Positions 18,565-27,431 of a stretch of DNA of 64,000 nt are shown here, in pieces. Every line of letters begins with the position of its first letter. Position 1 is the first letter of the stretch. The stretch comes from Pseudomonas alkylphenolica (GTDB lineage Bacteria; Pseudomonadota; Gammaproteobacteria; Pseudomonadales; Pseudomonadaceae), in the NCBI RefSeq assembly GCF_000746525.1, contig NZ_CP009048.1:3527501-3591500 (forward strand), written 5' to 3'. The notes below the pieces were generated by a model. It was given only the letters and a program-made list of their open reading frames with translations, was not told where the DNA came from and searched no databases. Position numbers and translations under genes: made by a program.

Positions 18565-19923
18565 TCAACGCGAAACCGGCGTACGCAGGGTCACGAACTC
18601 TTCGGCAGCCGTTGGATGCACACCGATGGTTTCGTCGAACTGCTGCTTGGTCGCCCCGGCCTTCAGCGCAATGCCAAGGCCCTGGATGATTTCGCCAGCA
18701 TCCGGGCCGACCATATGGCAGCCCAACACGCGGTCAGTGTCGGCATCGACCACCAGTTTCATCAGGGTCTTTTCCTGGACTTCGGTCAAGGTCAGCTTCA
18801 TCGGCCGGAAGCGGCTTTCGAAGATCTGCACCGTGTAACCCTGTTCCAGCGCCTGTTCTTCGGTCAGGCCCACCGTGCCGATGGGCGGCTGGCTGAAAAC
18901 GGCGGTCGGAATGTTCTGGTAGTCCACCGGGCGATACTGTTCGGGCTTGAACAGACGCCGGACCACGGCCATGCCTTCGGCCAGGGCCACCGGCGTCAGC
19001 TGCACACGACCGATCACATCGCCAATGGCCAGGATCGACGGCTCGGTGGTCTGGTACAGGTCATCGACGCGAATGAAGCCGCGCGGATCGAGCTCCACGC
19101 CGGTGTTTTCCAGGCCCAGGTTGTCGAGCATCGGTCGCCGACCGGTGGCGTAGAACACGCAGTCGGCCACCAGCTCGCGGCCATCCTTGAGGGTCGCCTT
19201 GAGGCTACCGTCGTCCTGACGCTCGATACGCTGGATATCGCTGTTGAACTGCAGATCCATACCGCGTTTTTCCAGCTCTTCCTTAAGGTGCGTGCGCACC
19301 CCGCCGTCGAAGCCGCGCAGGAACAGCTCGCCACGGTACAGCAGCGAGGTTTTCGCTCCCAGCCCCTGGAAGATGCCGGCAAATTCCACGGCGATATAAC
19401 CGCCGCCGACCACCAGCACACGCTTGGGCAGGTCCTTGAGGAAGAACGCCTCATTGGAGCTGATCGCCAGTTCCTTGCCCGGGATGTCCGGAATCTGCGG
19501 CCAGCCACCGGTGGCGATCAGGATATGCTCGGCGCTGTAGCGCTGGCCGTCGACTTCCACTTCATGGGCACCGGTCAGCCTGGCGTGGCCTTCGAGCAGG
19601 GTCACACCGCTGTTGACCAGCAGGTTGCGGTAAATGCCGTTAAGCCGCGCGATCTCGCGGTTCTTGTTGGCGATCAGCTGGCCCCAGTCGAACTGAGCAT
19701 CTTCCAGCGACCAGCCAAAGCCTGCGGCCTGCTCGAAGTCGTCGGCGAAATGCGCGCCGTACACCAGCAGTTTTTTCGGCACGCAGCCGACGTTGACACA
19801 GGTACCACCCAGGTAACGGCTTTCGGCAACCGCTACTTTTGCACCAAAGCCCGCGGCAAAACGCGCAGCGCGCACACCACCGGACCCGGCACCAATCACG
19901 AACAGATCAAAATCGTAGGCCAT
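18565..19923 (-). CDS. gorA: Glutathione-disulfide reductase
   Basis: 452 residues. Motifs in order: FAD-binding [18 protein letters not shown], the redox disulfide [14 protein letters not shown], the NADPH domain [19 protein letters not shown] followed by [11 protein letters not shown], the second FAD site [17 protein letters not shown], and the C-terminal dimer interface with His-Pro-Thr ([13 protein letters not shown]). It regenerates reduced glutathione from GSSG with NADPH. The ATG at 19923 has AAGGAG six bases upstream. Monocistronic, with a hairpin just after the stop. Confidence 0.96.
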   Translation of the reverse strand: MAYDFDLFVIGAGSGGVRAARFAAGFGAKVAVAESRYLGGTCVNVGCVPKKLLVYGAHFADDFEQAAGFGWSLEDAQFDWGQLIANKNREIARLNGIYRNLLVNSGVTLLEGHARLTGAHEVEVDGQRYSAEHILIATGGWPQIPDIPGKELAISSNEAFFLKDLPKRVLVVGGGYIAVEFAGIFQGLGAKTSLLYRGELFLRGFDGGVRTHLKEELEKRGMDLQFNSDIQRIERQDDGSLKATLKDGRELVADCVFYATGRRPMLDNLGLENTGVELDPRGFIRVDDLYQTTEPSILAIGDVIGRVQLTPVALAEGMAVVRRLFKPEQYRPVDYQNIPTAVFSQPPIGTVGLTEEQALEQGYTVQIFESRFRPMKLTLTEVQEKTLMKLVVDADTDRVLGCHMVGPDAGEIIQGLGIALKAGATKQQFDETIGVHPTAAEEFVTLRTPVSR

Positions 19924-20392
19924 TTCAGTCTCCTTGCCAGGCCGTCAGCATACCCCGACTGACAAGTCGGAAACAAAAAAGCCACCCGAACAGACATCAT
20001 TTTCTGAACGCCCAGGACGATGGCCCCGTCCGGCGCGACACCCGCCGATTCGGCGGCGGACGCAAGTCAGGCCCTACCACCGGGCCAAGGCCTGCCTGAT
20101 TCCGCTGGCGGCGGTGCTGGTGCGGACCGCAATCAATGTCACAGCGATAACAACAAGTCATCTAGTTCTTGAAATAAAAAAACAACAAATTATTCCAAAA
20201 ACATAAAAATGACATACCACACGACGCCCACCTATTAAAAATGCCAGTTGCATCGTTTTCACGCCGCGATACTCTACTTCCTGAAAGCACAACTCCACCC
20301 ACGTTAGCATTCGTAAAAAACACGCCTTAGCGCCGATTAAAGTAGTGAAGGCAACCTGCAAAACAATCAACAACACTTAAGTGAGGTACACC
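19924..20392. other. Gene-free, partly AT-rich stretch with a candidate promoter
   Basis: The first 200 bp are of normal composition and include a small hairpin CCGACTGACAAGTCGG (19957-19972). From about 20140 the sequence turns AT-rich, unlike its neighbours. A weak sigma70-type promoter facing the small gene at 20393 can be proposed: TTGCAT (20248-20253), 16-bp spacer, TACTCT (20270-20275). I see no convincing protein-coding gene here. Confidence 0.4.
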
Positions 20393-20608
20393 ATGCCTTT
20401 AAGCAAACTCAAAATAGAAGAACTGGAAAACACCATAGACGGAACGTCAATTACTGTCTACTACAACGACCAGACCGCAAACAGATTGTTCTTTATTGGA
20501 ATTGACGCATCAAAAGAAACACTGCAAGTAAGAGACCATACGAAACCCAACCACTACGACATACCACTAAGCAAGATAGATGACATAGTTATATCTTATC
20601 AGCACTAA
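20393..20608 (+). CDS. Small acidic protein of unknown function (71 aa)
   Basis: A 71-residue protein beginning MPLSKLKIEELENTIDGTSI and ending DIPLSKIDDIVISYQH, with GAGG six bases before the ATG at 20393 and a clear terminator 32 nt past the stop. It has no signal peptide or membrane segment. Predicted strands (TSITVYYND, RLFFIGIDA, TLQVRD) suggest a small beta-rich, SH3/Sm-like fold; this is a guess from pattern. Codon use is strongly A/T-ending, unlike neighbours, suggesting horizontal acquisition. I do not recognise the family. Confidence 0.6.
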   Translation: MPLSKLKIEELENTIDGTSITVYYNDQTANRLFFIGIDASKETLQVRDHTKPNHYDIPLSKIDDIVISYQH

Positions 20609-20639
20609 GCGACATGCTTATATTCTAGGGGCCTTCTGA

Positions 20640-20664
20640 AATAGCCGGATATTTTCCGGCTATT
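20640..20664 (+). terminator. Rho-independent terminator of the small gene
   Basis: A perfect 10-bp stem AATAGCCGGA / TCCGGCTATT with a 5-nt loop, followed by GAGCATTTTTC. It lies 32 nt downstream of the 71-residue gene and supports that gene being a real transcription unit. Confidence 0.75.
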
Positions 20665-20679
20665 GAGCATTTTTCTTCA

Positions 20680-20913
20680 CTACCCAACCATATCGGCCAT
20701 TACAAGACGCTTCGGAACAACACCTCCTACACTCACGCGCGCTCCTGTGTTTGCCAGCAAGTGTCGGTAGCCCATCCACAGATTCGACAGAGTAAACAAC
20801 GCCACTTTTTGTACGGTGTTTTTAACCAAACGTCCAAAGCGCACTCTGACCATTGAGGACGGAATTCCAACACCGATATACGTAGTCATATTCCAGAATT
20901 CAATCACCAGCAA
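20680..20913 (-). pseudogene. IS5-family transposase remnant (C-terminal end)
   Basis: Translation on the minus strand gives VRVRFGRLVKNTVQKVALFT and then LSNLWMGYRHLLANTGARVS. This matches the end of IS5-family DDE transposases, whose typical form is KVRFRGLVKNTAQ...LFALSNLWMVRRHL. Only about the last 60 residues are recognisable; the catalytic DDE part and any terminal inverted repeats are absent, so it is a decayed fragment. It marks past transposition beside the AT-rich small gene. Confidence 0.65.
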
Positions 20914-20997
20914 TAAATATTTTGTACATTGCGACAGCTCGCACCACCTTCCAAGTTCAAATGAAGCCGCGACGAGCTAATGCGCTGAAAAACGAAA

Positions 20998-21027
20998 AAT
21001 GCTCCGTACCTTTCGATACGGAGCATT
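20998..21027 (-). terminator. Terminator downstream of galU
   Basis: An 11-bp stem AATGCTCCGTA / TACGGAGCATT with an 8-nt loop. On the minus strand it is followed by TTTTCG and another T-run, and on the plus strand by CTTTT, so it may work in both directions. It lies 75 nt past the galU stop. Confidence 0.85.
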
Positions 21028-21102
21028 CTTTTAAAAGGCCGGGCAGATTGCTAATTTTTCAAACAGTCTGCGAAGGTGGCCTTTTCATACAATTCCGAAA
21101 GC

Positions 21103-21942
21103 TTAGTAAGCCTTACCGGTCTTGTAGAAGTTCTCAAAGCAGAAGTTGGTCGCTTCGATGTAACCTTCGGCGCCACCGCAGTCAAAACGCTTGCCCTTGA
21201 ACTTGTAGGCAATAACGCAGCCATCCTGGGCCTGTTTCATCAGTGCGTCGGTGATCTGGATCTCACCGCCCTTGCCCGGCTCGGTTTCTTCGATCAGCTT
21301 GAAGATGTCCGGGGTCATGATGTAGCGGCCGATGATCGCCAGGTTCGACGGGGCATCTTCGGGTTTTGGCTTCTCGACCATGTTGCGTACACGGTACAGG
21401 TCGTCGCCGATCAGGTCACCGGCGATCACACCGTATTTGCTGGTTTCCTGCGGGTCGACTTCCATGATCGCAACGATGGTGCAGCGGTACTGTTTGTACA
21501 GCTTGACCATCTGCTTGAGCACGCCGTCGCCTTCGAGGTTGACGCACAGGTCATCCGCCAGCACCACGGCGAACGCCTCATCGCCGATCAGCGGACGACC
21601 GGTAAGGATCGCGTGGCCCAGGCCTTTCATTTCAGTCTGACGGGTGTAGGAGAACGAGCACTCGTCGAGCAGACGACGGATGCCGACCAGGTATTTTTCC
21701 TTGTCGGTGCCCTTGATCTGGTTTTCCAGCTCGTAGCTGATGTCGAAGTGGTCTTCCAGGGCGCGCTTGCCGCGACCGGTGACAATGGAAATCTCGTTAA
21801 GCCCAGCTTCCAGCGCTTCTTCAACGCCGTACTGGATCAGTGGCTTGTTCACCACCGGCAGCATTTCCTTGGGCATGGCTTTGGTAGCAGGCAGGAAGCG
21901 AGTGCCGTAACCGGCCGCCGGGAACAAGCATTTCTTGATCAT
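21103..21942 (-). CDS. galU: UTP-glucose-1-phosphate uridylyltransferase
   Basis: 279 residues, the length of Pseudomonas GalU. The nucleotide-binding N-terminus reads CLFPAAGYGTRFLPATKAMP with KEMLPVVNKPLIQYGVEEA after it; later motifs are VVLADDLCVN and EKPKPEDAPSNLAIIGRY. It makes UDP-glucose for LPS core, exopolysaccharides and trehalose. The ATG at 21942 is preferred over an upstream in-frame extension because it has AAGGA seven bases ahead and matches the family length. A strong terminator follows. Confidence 0.96.
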   Translation of the reverse strand: MIKKCLFPAAGYGTRFLPATKAMPKEMLPVVNKPLIQYGVEEALEAGLNEISIVTGRGKRALEDHFDISYELENQIKGTDKEKYLVGIRRLLDECSFSYTRQTEMKGLGHAILTGRPLIGDEAFAVVLADDLCVNLEGDGVLKQMVKLYKQYRCTIVAIMEVDPQETSKYGVIAGDLIGDDLYRVRNMVEKPKPEDAPSNLAIIGRYIMTPDIFKLIEETEPGKGGEIQITDALMKQAQDGCVIAYKFKGKRFDCGGAEGYIEATNFCFENFYKTGKAY

Positions 21943-22164
21943 ATACGTCCTTAACAAGGGCTATGCGTACTAAATTCGGCGCAGTCTAATCAGGCGGCGG
22001 TCACCTTACAATGCCCTGCCACCTGTCGAGCGGTGCCATGATAGAGAAATCCTAGTGTAGATAGTTCCCGCAATTCGTAAATATTGCACCAGACAATGAC
22101 CACCGGCATGCGCTTGAGGCTCGGCAACCGGGGAAAATTCACCGGGCACAACCTGACTTCAGCA

Positions 22165-23130
22165 TCAGAACTGCACGTCAAGAATCACACTGTCCAGGTA
22201 GGTGCCAGCCGGCGGTGTGGCCTGATCGGAATAAACCTTGGCGTTGTAGTTGAACACCTGACTACCGGTCCCGGTACCCGCCCCTGGGTTGATGTCGGCG
22301 TCACTGCTGGCGCGCCGGGCGCTGGAGAGCACGCCCCAGCGCTGCGTGCCAGCACTTTTGAAAATGTCATAGGCCAGGTAGTTATTGGCACTGGACTTCA
22401 TCCGCCGCCGCCCACCCGCCGCATTCTGACCGTCATCCAGGCCCACCGTGTAGTTGCTGCCCTTGGTGCAGGACAGGTTGATGCTCTGATTGACCGCAGT
22501 AAAGCCACTGATCACCGGGGCACTGCCAAAGCTGATGGCCGGCGTGGTGATCTGGCAATCGTTGGTCACCGTCAAGTTGATGGTCAGACTGGTCGATTGC
22601 GTCAAAATCTGACGACCGATGCATGCGCCGAGCAGCCCAATGCCATAGCAGTAATTGATATCCCACTCCACCGAGAACGTTTCCTGATACAGGCCAGCGG
22701 CGACATTGCTGCCAATCAGGGTTTTCAGGTAGATCGGCACACTCTTGGGCGAAGTGCCGTTGAGCAGCCCGAGCGCATCGATAATGCCATTGCGGGCAAA
22801 ATCAAAACGTTGGTTGCGGTTAATAGCAAAGCTGGTGGTGTTGTTGGCATACAAGGTGTAAGTGATCACATCACCGGTGGGCCCGACCAGCCCGCTGGTA
22901 CCGCCGAGCGGGGTGAAGGTGGCATAAAAATGGTCGTCGCTGGCCAACAGGCTCAGCAGCGAGCCGGTGCACTGCAGGCCGGCGTTGCTGGCGGAGGCGG
23001 ACTGCACCACATTGCGCACCTGCGTCGAGTTGAGCGAGCCAAAACTGGCCGGGTTGGTTGCCACCACCAAGCACTGGGCCTGTACCTGAGTAGTGAGCAG
23101 CAGCGTCAGGACCGCCAACAGACGCTTCAT
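22165..23130 (-). CDS. Csu/CupE-type tip adhesin (two spore-coat-U domains)
   Basis: 321 residues from the ATG at 23130, which overlaps the usher stop (ATGA). A signal peptide ends at TQVQAQCLV. Two spore-coat-U (SCPU) domains follow, the second with the SINLSCTKGSNYTVGLDDGQ core and GTQRWG, and the end reads GTYLDSVILDVQF, the chaperone-recognised strand. Two-domain proteins at the end of csu/cupE operons (CsuE, CupE6) are tip adhesins that bind hydrophobic surfaces in biofilm formation. Position and architecture match CsuE. Last gene of the operon. Confidence 0.86.
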   Translation of the reverse strand: MKRLLAVLTLLLTTQVQAQCLVVATNPASFGSLNSTQVRNVVQSASASNAGLQCTGSLLSLLASDDHFYATFTPLGGTSGLVGPTGDVITYTLYANNTTSFAINRNQRFDFARNGIIDALGLLNGTSPKSVPIYLKTLIGSNVAAGLYQETFSVEWDINYCYGIGLLGACIGRQILTQSTSLTINLTVTNDCQITTPAISFGSAPVISGFTAVNQSINLSCTKGSNYTVGLDDGQNAAGGRRRMKSSANNYLAYDIFKSAGTQRWGVLSSARRASSDADINPGAGTGTGSQVFNYNAKVYSDQATPPAGTYLDSVILDVQF

Positions 23131-25478
23131 TGGCACACCAGCGGCCCGATCAGCGGTACCTGCGATTGATCGTCCTCGACACGGAACTGCACACGACAGT
23201 TGCCACCATCGCTGCGTTCGACCTCCAGGCTGTTGTGTTCGGCCAGCCCTTCCAGATAGACCAGCCCGTCCCACCCTACAACGGTGCGAGCGCCACTCTG
23301 TTCATGCCGCACCTGGCTGCCCAGCGGCAGATCGCGCTGCGCGGCGTCGACCAGGTGGATACTGGCCGCTACCACCCGTTGCATCGGAAACTCCAGCAGA
23401 TAACCTGTACCGCGGCGCACCGCCAGACGTTGCTCGACCTGCGGCACTTGCACGGTGCTGGGCAGCTCCATCGGGTCGATCTCGTATTTCCCCCGGTAGT
23501 AACCGCTGCTCCAGGGCACCAGCAAATGCCCGTTGCTGTCGGTGCGGCCGACCAGCTGGTTCTCGTAGCGCACCGGGACATCGGCAAAACCATCGGTACT
23601 GACCACAACGAAAGCGTCGTCAATGCGATTGGCGGCAAACACCCCGGCATCCATCCATACCAGCGAACCGCTGGCATCCGCCCAGCGCGTGGTGTCGCCA
23701 TCCGTGCCATAGGCGCCAGCCTGCAACTGTACCGACTGCAGGCGCCAGGTCAGGTCGGCCTGACGATAGGCCTCGCGGTCACCCTCGGCATAGCCGAGGC
23801 TGTAGCCCACGCCGCCGCCCGCCGGCACCGCACGACTGTAGTTGACCCGCTGCAAATTTTCGCCGTTGTTGTTGCGCTCGAGGCTCAGGCTCAAGGTGCC
23901 GCTCATGTCGAACGGGATCACCCATTGCGCCTGAACAGCCCATTGGCTGTCACCGATCTCGCGGTTGGCCGACAGGTACAGGCTGCTGTTGCCCCACAAG
24001 GGCTTGCTCCAGCTCAGGTTGAGCAGACGAGTACGGCTGTGGTCACCGGCACGCACATCGAAGTAGCCAGCACCCAGGCTGCCGTAGCGCTCCAGGTTCA
24101 GGCTCAGGGTGACTTGCTCACTGCGCTGGCTCAGGCGCGTGTAAGGGCTGTCGACCAGTGACAGGTCGGCGTAATCGCCGCGTCGTTGCAAAAGTTGATA
24201 ATTGAAGCCCAGACGCGGACTGTTGTACTGGTAGCCCAGACTCCATTGCTGGCCGCTACGGCTGTCGAAGCTGCTCTGGCTCAGCGCCGCATTGACCACG
24301 CCCCAGTTGCCGACCTGCCAGTTGCCACCCACACCGCCCAGCGTCAGGGATTCAGCGGATTCGACGTGACTTTCCAGGGTGAAGCGCTCACTCAGGCCGT
24401 AGCGCAGGCTGGCGGCGGCCACGCCCGGGCCGTAGGCAAAGTCACGCAAGGCATAGTCGCGACGCAGGCTGCCGGCGGCAACCGAGAAATCGCTCAAACC
24501 CTTTTGCAGCAAGTTGCTGGTGACATAGAACGGCAAGGTGGTGGACACCTGGCGCCCCAGGGCATCAGTGGTCACCACTACCGCCTCACCGGCACCATTG
24601 ATGAAGGGGATGTTGGTCAGGGTGTAGGGCCCAGGCTGCAACTCGGCACTGGAGCTTTTGTAGCCATTGATGAACAGATCCAGCGATGAGGGGACCGCCG
24701 CCTCACCGGCAAACGCCGGCAAGGGATAGGTGACCAGGTCCGGGCGCACGGCAAAGTCCCGCGAGACCTGCACGCCGCCCAGGCGTACCGAACTGGTCCA
24801 GGGCAAGGCGCCACTGAGCACGTCGCCCACTTCCAGGGTCAGCAGGCGCGCTTCGTCGGTATAGCGCCAGGTGGTGTCGTAGCGCCGATAGCCGCGCTGG
24901 CTGTCATCGAACTCGTTGCCATCCAGGGCCTGGCGCCACTGCCCGGTGCTCGATAAGGTGCCCCAGCTGTCAAACAGGCGCAGCTCGTTCCAGGCGGCAA
25001 GGTAGGTGCCGCCGTCGTCGGTGTCGTTCAGGTACAGGTCATAGTTCAGCAATGCCCCAAAGCTGCTGCGGGCATCGCTGGCCGGGTACAGCTGACGATT
25101 ACCGATGGCCTGGGTCGGCAACCAGGCGGCTGGCACCTGCAAGAGCAGGCGCTGGCCCTGACTGTCGTAGTCGGTGTGCAGACCGCTGATCGTGTCCAGG
25201 GCCACTTCAGCGCCGCTCAGCCCTGGGACCTGGATACCCGCCGCCTGCAGGTCCGCCGTGGCCATGTACAGGCGCCCGGCGCGTTGCTGCACCGCCACCA
25301 GCTCAGGGCTGCTCATCTGATTGACCACCAGCTCCAGGTACAACTGCGCATCGCCAACCGCTTGCAGGCTGGACGGTGGCGGTGGCAGCTCGGCGCCAAG
25401 CAACGGGCCACAGCCCAGCACCAGCAGCGCACAGGCCGCCAGCACCCGCGAGCGGGTCGTGGCCGGTGAAATACTCAC
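23127..25478 (-). CDS. Csu/CupE-type outer-membrane usher
   Basis: 783 residues. The signal peptide runs to about residue 29 (LGCGPLLGAELPPPP). The usher body includes the plug region (RLGGVQVSRDFAVRPDL, then FINGYKSSSAELQPGPYTLT) and a beta-barrel; the C-terminal domain ends DDQSQVPLIGPLVCQ. It is closer to the CsuD/CupE5 class than to FimD. The start is inferred to be GTG at 25478, because the signal peptide begins immediately after it and no in-frame ATG precedes it. That GTG overlaps the stop of a six-codon minigene (GTGA), suggesting coupled initiation. Its own stop overlaps the tip-protein ATG. Confidence 0.9.
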   Translation of the reverse strand: MSISPATTRSRVLAACALLVLGCGPLLGAELPPPPSSLQAVGDAQLYLELVVNQMSSPELVAVQQRAGRLYMATADLQAAGIQVPGLSGAEVALDTISGLHTDYDSQGQRLLLQVPAAWLPTQAIGNRQLYPASDARSSFGALLNYDLYLNDTDDGGTYLAAWNELRLFDSWGTLSSTGQWRQALDGNEFDDSQRGYRRYDTTWRYTDEARLLTLEVGDVLSGALPWTSSVRLGGVQVSRDFAVRPDLVTYPLPAFAGEAAVPSSLDLFINGYKSSSAELQPGPYTLTNIPFINGAGEAVVVTTDALGRQVSTTLPFYVTSNLLQKGLSDFSVAAGSLRRDYALRDFAYGPGVAAASLRYGLSERFTLESHVESAESLTLGGVGGNWQVGNWGVVNAALSQSSFDSRSGQQWSLGYQYNSPRLGFNYQLLQRRGDYADLSLVDSPYTRLSQRSEQVTLSLNLERYGSLGAGYFDVRAGDHSRTRLLNLSWSKPLWGNSSLYLSANREIGDSQWAVQAQWVIPFDMSGTLSLSLERNNNGENLQRVNYSRAVPAGGGVGYSLGYAEGDREAYRQADLTWRLQSVQLQAGAYGTDGDTTRWADASGSLVWMDAGVFAANRIDDAFVVVSTDGFADVPVRYENQLVGRTDSNGHLLVPWSSGYYRGKYEIDPMELPSTVQVPQVEQRLAVRRGTGYLLEFPMQRVVAASIHLVDAAQRDLPLGSQVRHEQSGARTVVGWDGLVYLEGLAEHNSLEVERSDGGNCRVQFRVEDDQSQVPLIGPLVCQ

Positions 25479-25495
25479 ACACGGTATCCAACCAT
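25475..25495 (-). CDS. Possible leader minigene MVGYRV coupled to the usher
   Basis: ATG at 25495 encodes Met-Val-Gly-Tyr-Arg-Val then TGA. It has a strong GGGAGG eight bases upstream (25504-25509), while the usher GTG itself has no good ribosome-binding site. The TGA overlaps the usher GTG as GTGA, the arrangement used for termination-reinitiation coupling. Whether the peptide is made is unproven; the alternative is that the GGGAGG serves the usher GTG directly at an unusually long spacing. Confidence 0.35.
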   Translation of the reverse strand: MVGYRV

Positions 25496-25540
25496 TACCG
25501 GGTCCTCCCTGGCCCCTGTTCCCGCAGTATCACTGAGCGT

Positions 25541-26332
25541 TTATTGCCCCTGGCTCAGGGTCTGGGCCGGTTCCTGACCATTGACCCGGCCCTTGAGCAC
25601 CGTGGCCGCGGTCATCGGTTGCGGCACCGGCCAGCGCATGCTGGCGCCAGGCAGCACATAGCCGAGCAGGCCTTCGACCAGCGGACGGTGTTGCCCCCCC
25701 TGTTGCAGCACCACGTCGGTCAGGCGCGCATGCATAGGCCCGGTGTTGCGAATTTCCACATAAGGTCGGCCCTGCACCGAGACCTCGCGCCAGCTCAGCG
25801 CCGGCTTGCCTACACTATTCGGGTCGCGCTGGCCGCTGGTGTCCGGCTTGCCCCACAGGCCCTGGCCGTAGACGAACAACGGTACCGAGTAGCGCATCTG
25901 AAAACGGATCGCAGCTTGCGGCTTGTCAATGTTGGTGGCGTCCGGCAACGCCGGGGGGATCTCATCGATAATGATCCGGTAGGCTTGTTCCTGGCCCGCC
26001 GGGGAGGCACTGGTGCGGGTCAGACGGATCAACTGCTTTTGCCCAGGGGCGATAGTCGCCACCGGTGGGCTGCCGATAATCTCGCGCTGGGCCTGGTACT
26101 GATCGTCGTAGTCGCCCTGGCGCCAGGCGAACACTCGCACCTGCAGGCTGGCCGGTGCTGTGCCGCGATTTTCCAGCCACAGCGCCGCAGCTTTCTGGTC
26201 AGCCTCCAGCACCGGATCAATCGGCCAGATCAGCACCGAGGTAGCCGCCTGCAAGGGGGCGCCCGACAGCACCGCCAGCATCAAGCCCAGCCCTTTGATT
26301 ACCCCGCGCGAATTGCCAGCGCTTACCCTCAT
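25541..26332 (-). CDS. Csu/CupE-type periplasmic chaperone
   Basis: 263 residues from the ATG at 26332 (AAGGAG seven bases upstream). The signal peptide ends APLQAATSV. The PapD-like fold shows SVLIWPIDPVLEADQKAAAL in the first strand pair, KQLIRLTRTS, the IIIDEIPP segment in the F1-G1 region and QMRYSVPLFVYG. It is the CsuC/CupE4-class chaperone for SCPU subunits. It lies between the four subunit genes and the usher. Confidence 0.9.
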   Translation of the reverse strand: MRVSAGNSRGVIKGLGLMLAVLSGAPLQAATSVLIWPIDPVLEADQKAAALWLENRGTAPASLQVRVFAWRQGDYDDQYQAQREIIGSPPVATIAPGQKQLIRLTRTSASPAGQEQAYRIIIDEIPPALPDATNIDKPQAAIRFQMRYSVPLFVYGQGLWGKPDTSGQRDPNSVGKPALSWREVSVQGRPYVEIRNTGPMHARLTDVVLQQGGQHRPLVEGLLGYVLPGASMRWPVPQPMTAATVLKGRVNGQEPAQTLSQGQ

Positions 26333-26373
26333 CCGCAGTCTCCTTGCTTGTCGAATACACCTGGCAAGTCCTC

Positions 26374-26877
26374 TCACCAGGTCAGCACCACTTGCACCAC
26401 ATCGGTGTAGCTGCCAGCCGGCAGGTTGCCGCTCAATTGCGCCCGAGCGTACACCGGCAACTTGATCGCATTGGGGTCGCTGTAGGTCACTGCGACGCTC
26501 TGGTCGATGCCCAGGCTCTGGCTGAGACCGGCGTCACGAAACAATTGATAGGCCAGCAACTGCGAGCCCGTGCTGCGTTTGAGATTGCGGGTGCCACTGC
26601 TGTTGTTCTGTCCGCCACCGATGCTCATGCTCAGGGCCACCCCCGGCGTACATTGCAGGGTCACGCTGGTGCCGGTAAGTGCAGTGCTGACAGGACCGCT
26701 GGAAAGCGCCGAATAGCTGCCGAAGTCGAGGTTGCCGTAGTTACTCCCACCGCCGACCACCAGGCATCCTGCCACCACCTGGGCACTGACCTGGAAGCTG
26801 CTGCTGACTTGCGCTGTCAATGGCGCAGGGGCAATCCATATCAGCACCATCATTAGCCCGTGCAGCGGACGCAACAC
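26374..26877 (-). CDS. Spore-coat-U domain fimbrial subunit (CsuB-like)
   Basis: 167 residues starting at a GTG (26877), with ATG alternatives at 26853 and 26850. Signal peptide to about APAPLTAQVSS. The SCPU domain has GCLVVGGGSNYGNLDFGSYS, a central LQCTPGVALSMSIGGGQNN and the end SYTDVVQVVLTW. Fourth subunit gene of the operon, directly before the chaperone, the place of csuB/cupE3. It starts 4 bp after the previous stop, so translation is probably coupled. Confidence 0.82.
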   Translation of the reverse strand: MLRPLHGLMMVLIWIAPAPLTAQVSSSFQVSAQVVAGCLVVGGGSNYGNLDFGSYSALSSGPVSTALTGTSVTLQCTPGVALSMSIGGGQNNSSGTRNLKRSTGSQLLAYQLFRDAGLSQSLGIDQSVAVTYSDPNAIKLPVYARAQLSGNLPAGSYTDVVQVVLTW

Positions 26878-26880
26878 GCT

Positions 26881-27414
26881 TCAGAAACTCAACTCGACGT
26901 TCACCGTGTCGGCGTAGACCCCGGCCGGCAGGCCAGCCTTGCCCTTGGCCAGGCCATAGAGGTTGACCGTCTGCGCGACGCCGATGCTGGTCGGCAGCGT
27001 GATCGTGCCGTTGATCGCCAACGGCTGGGTATGCCCTGCATCGGTATAGAAGTCATAAGGCACGAAGTTGCCAGCACCATCGGCCAGCGCGCGGTTGCCG
27101 CCGGCAGACTGAGCGTCGTGCGCACCGGTACCGATTTTCACCACCGGCACCGTACCGCTGGAGCAGAGGATACTCATCGCCCCGCCACCACCGCCCAGCA
27201 CCTGGCCCGGCGCCTGGGTGAACAACGCTTCCTGGGTGCCGAAATCCAGCGCACCGAAGTTCACACCGCTGCTGCCGCTGGCACCGTTGACCTGACAGCT
27301 GGCAGTCAAAGTCAGAGTGGCATTGATCTGCCCGGTTACGCTCGCCGCCTGGGCTTGCGTACACAGCGCGAAGCCGACGCCGGCGAAGAGCAATCGAGAA
27401 ATGTAAGGATGCAT
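26881..27414 (-). CDS. Spore-coat-U domain fimbrial major-type subunit (CsuA/B-like)
   Basis: 177 residues with a signal peptide (ending CTQAQAASVTG). The SCPU domain has LTASCQVNGASGSSGVNFGA, a central Cys (SILCSSGTVPVV), YDFYTDAGHTQPL and the end GVYADTVNVELSF. Its composition, rich in Gly, Ala, Ser and Thr, and its sequence are the closest of the four to CsuA/B or CupE1, the fibre-forming subunit. Start ATG 27414 with AAGGAG upstream. It lies third of four subunit genes rather than first as in the reference loci. Confidence 0.84.
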   Translation of the reverse strand: MHPYISRLLFAGVGFALCTQAQAASVTGQINATLTLTASCQVNGASGSSGVNFGALDFGTQEALFTQAPGQVLGGGGGAMSILCSSGTVPVVKIGTGAHDAQSAGGNRALADGAGNFVPYDFYTDAGHTQPLAINGTITLPTSIGVAQTVNLYGLAKGKAGLPAGVYADTVNVELSF

Positions 27415-27431
27415 GAGTCACTCCTTGCGTG

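Noticed and set aside
18430-19962. A 510-codon plus-strand frame antisense to gorA
   Set aside because: gorA has every expected redox and cofactor motif plus a good ribosome-binding site; the antisense frame extends through the gorA terminator hairpin.
20158-20376. A 72-codon minus-strand frame in the AT-rich gap before the 71-residue gene
   Set aside because: Its translation is a mix of hydrophobic and Cys-rich stretches, it lacks a convincing ribosome-binding site and it covers the proposed promoter of the small gene.
25303-25491. Possible frameshift at the start of the Csu usher gene
   Set aside because: The usher frame from GTG 25478 gives a normal signal peptide and mature start, so no frameshift is needed. 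The other frame is short and has no motif.
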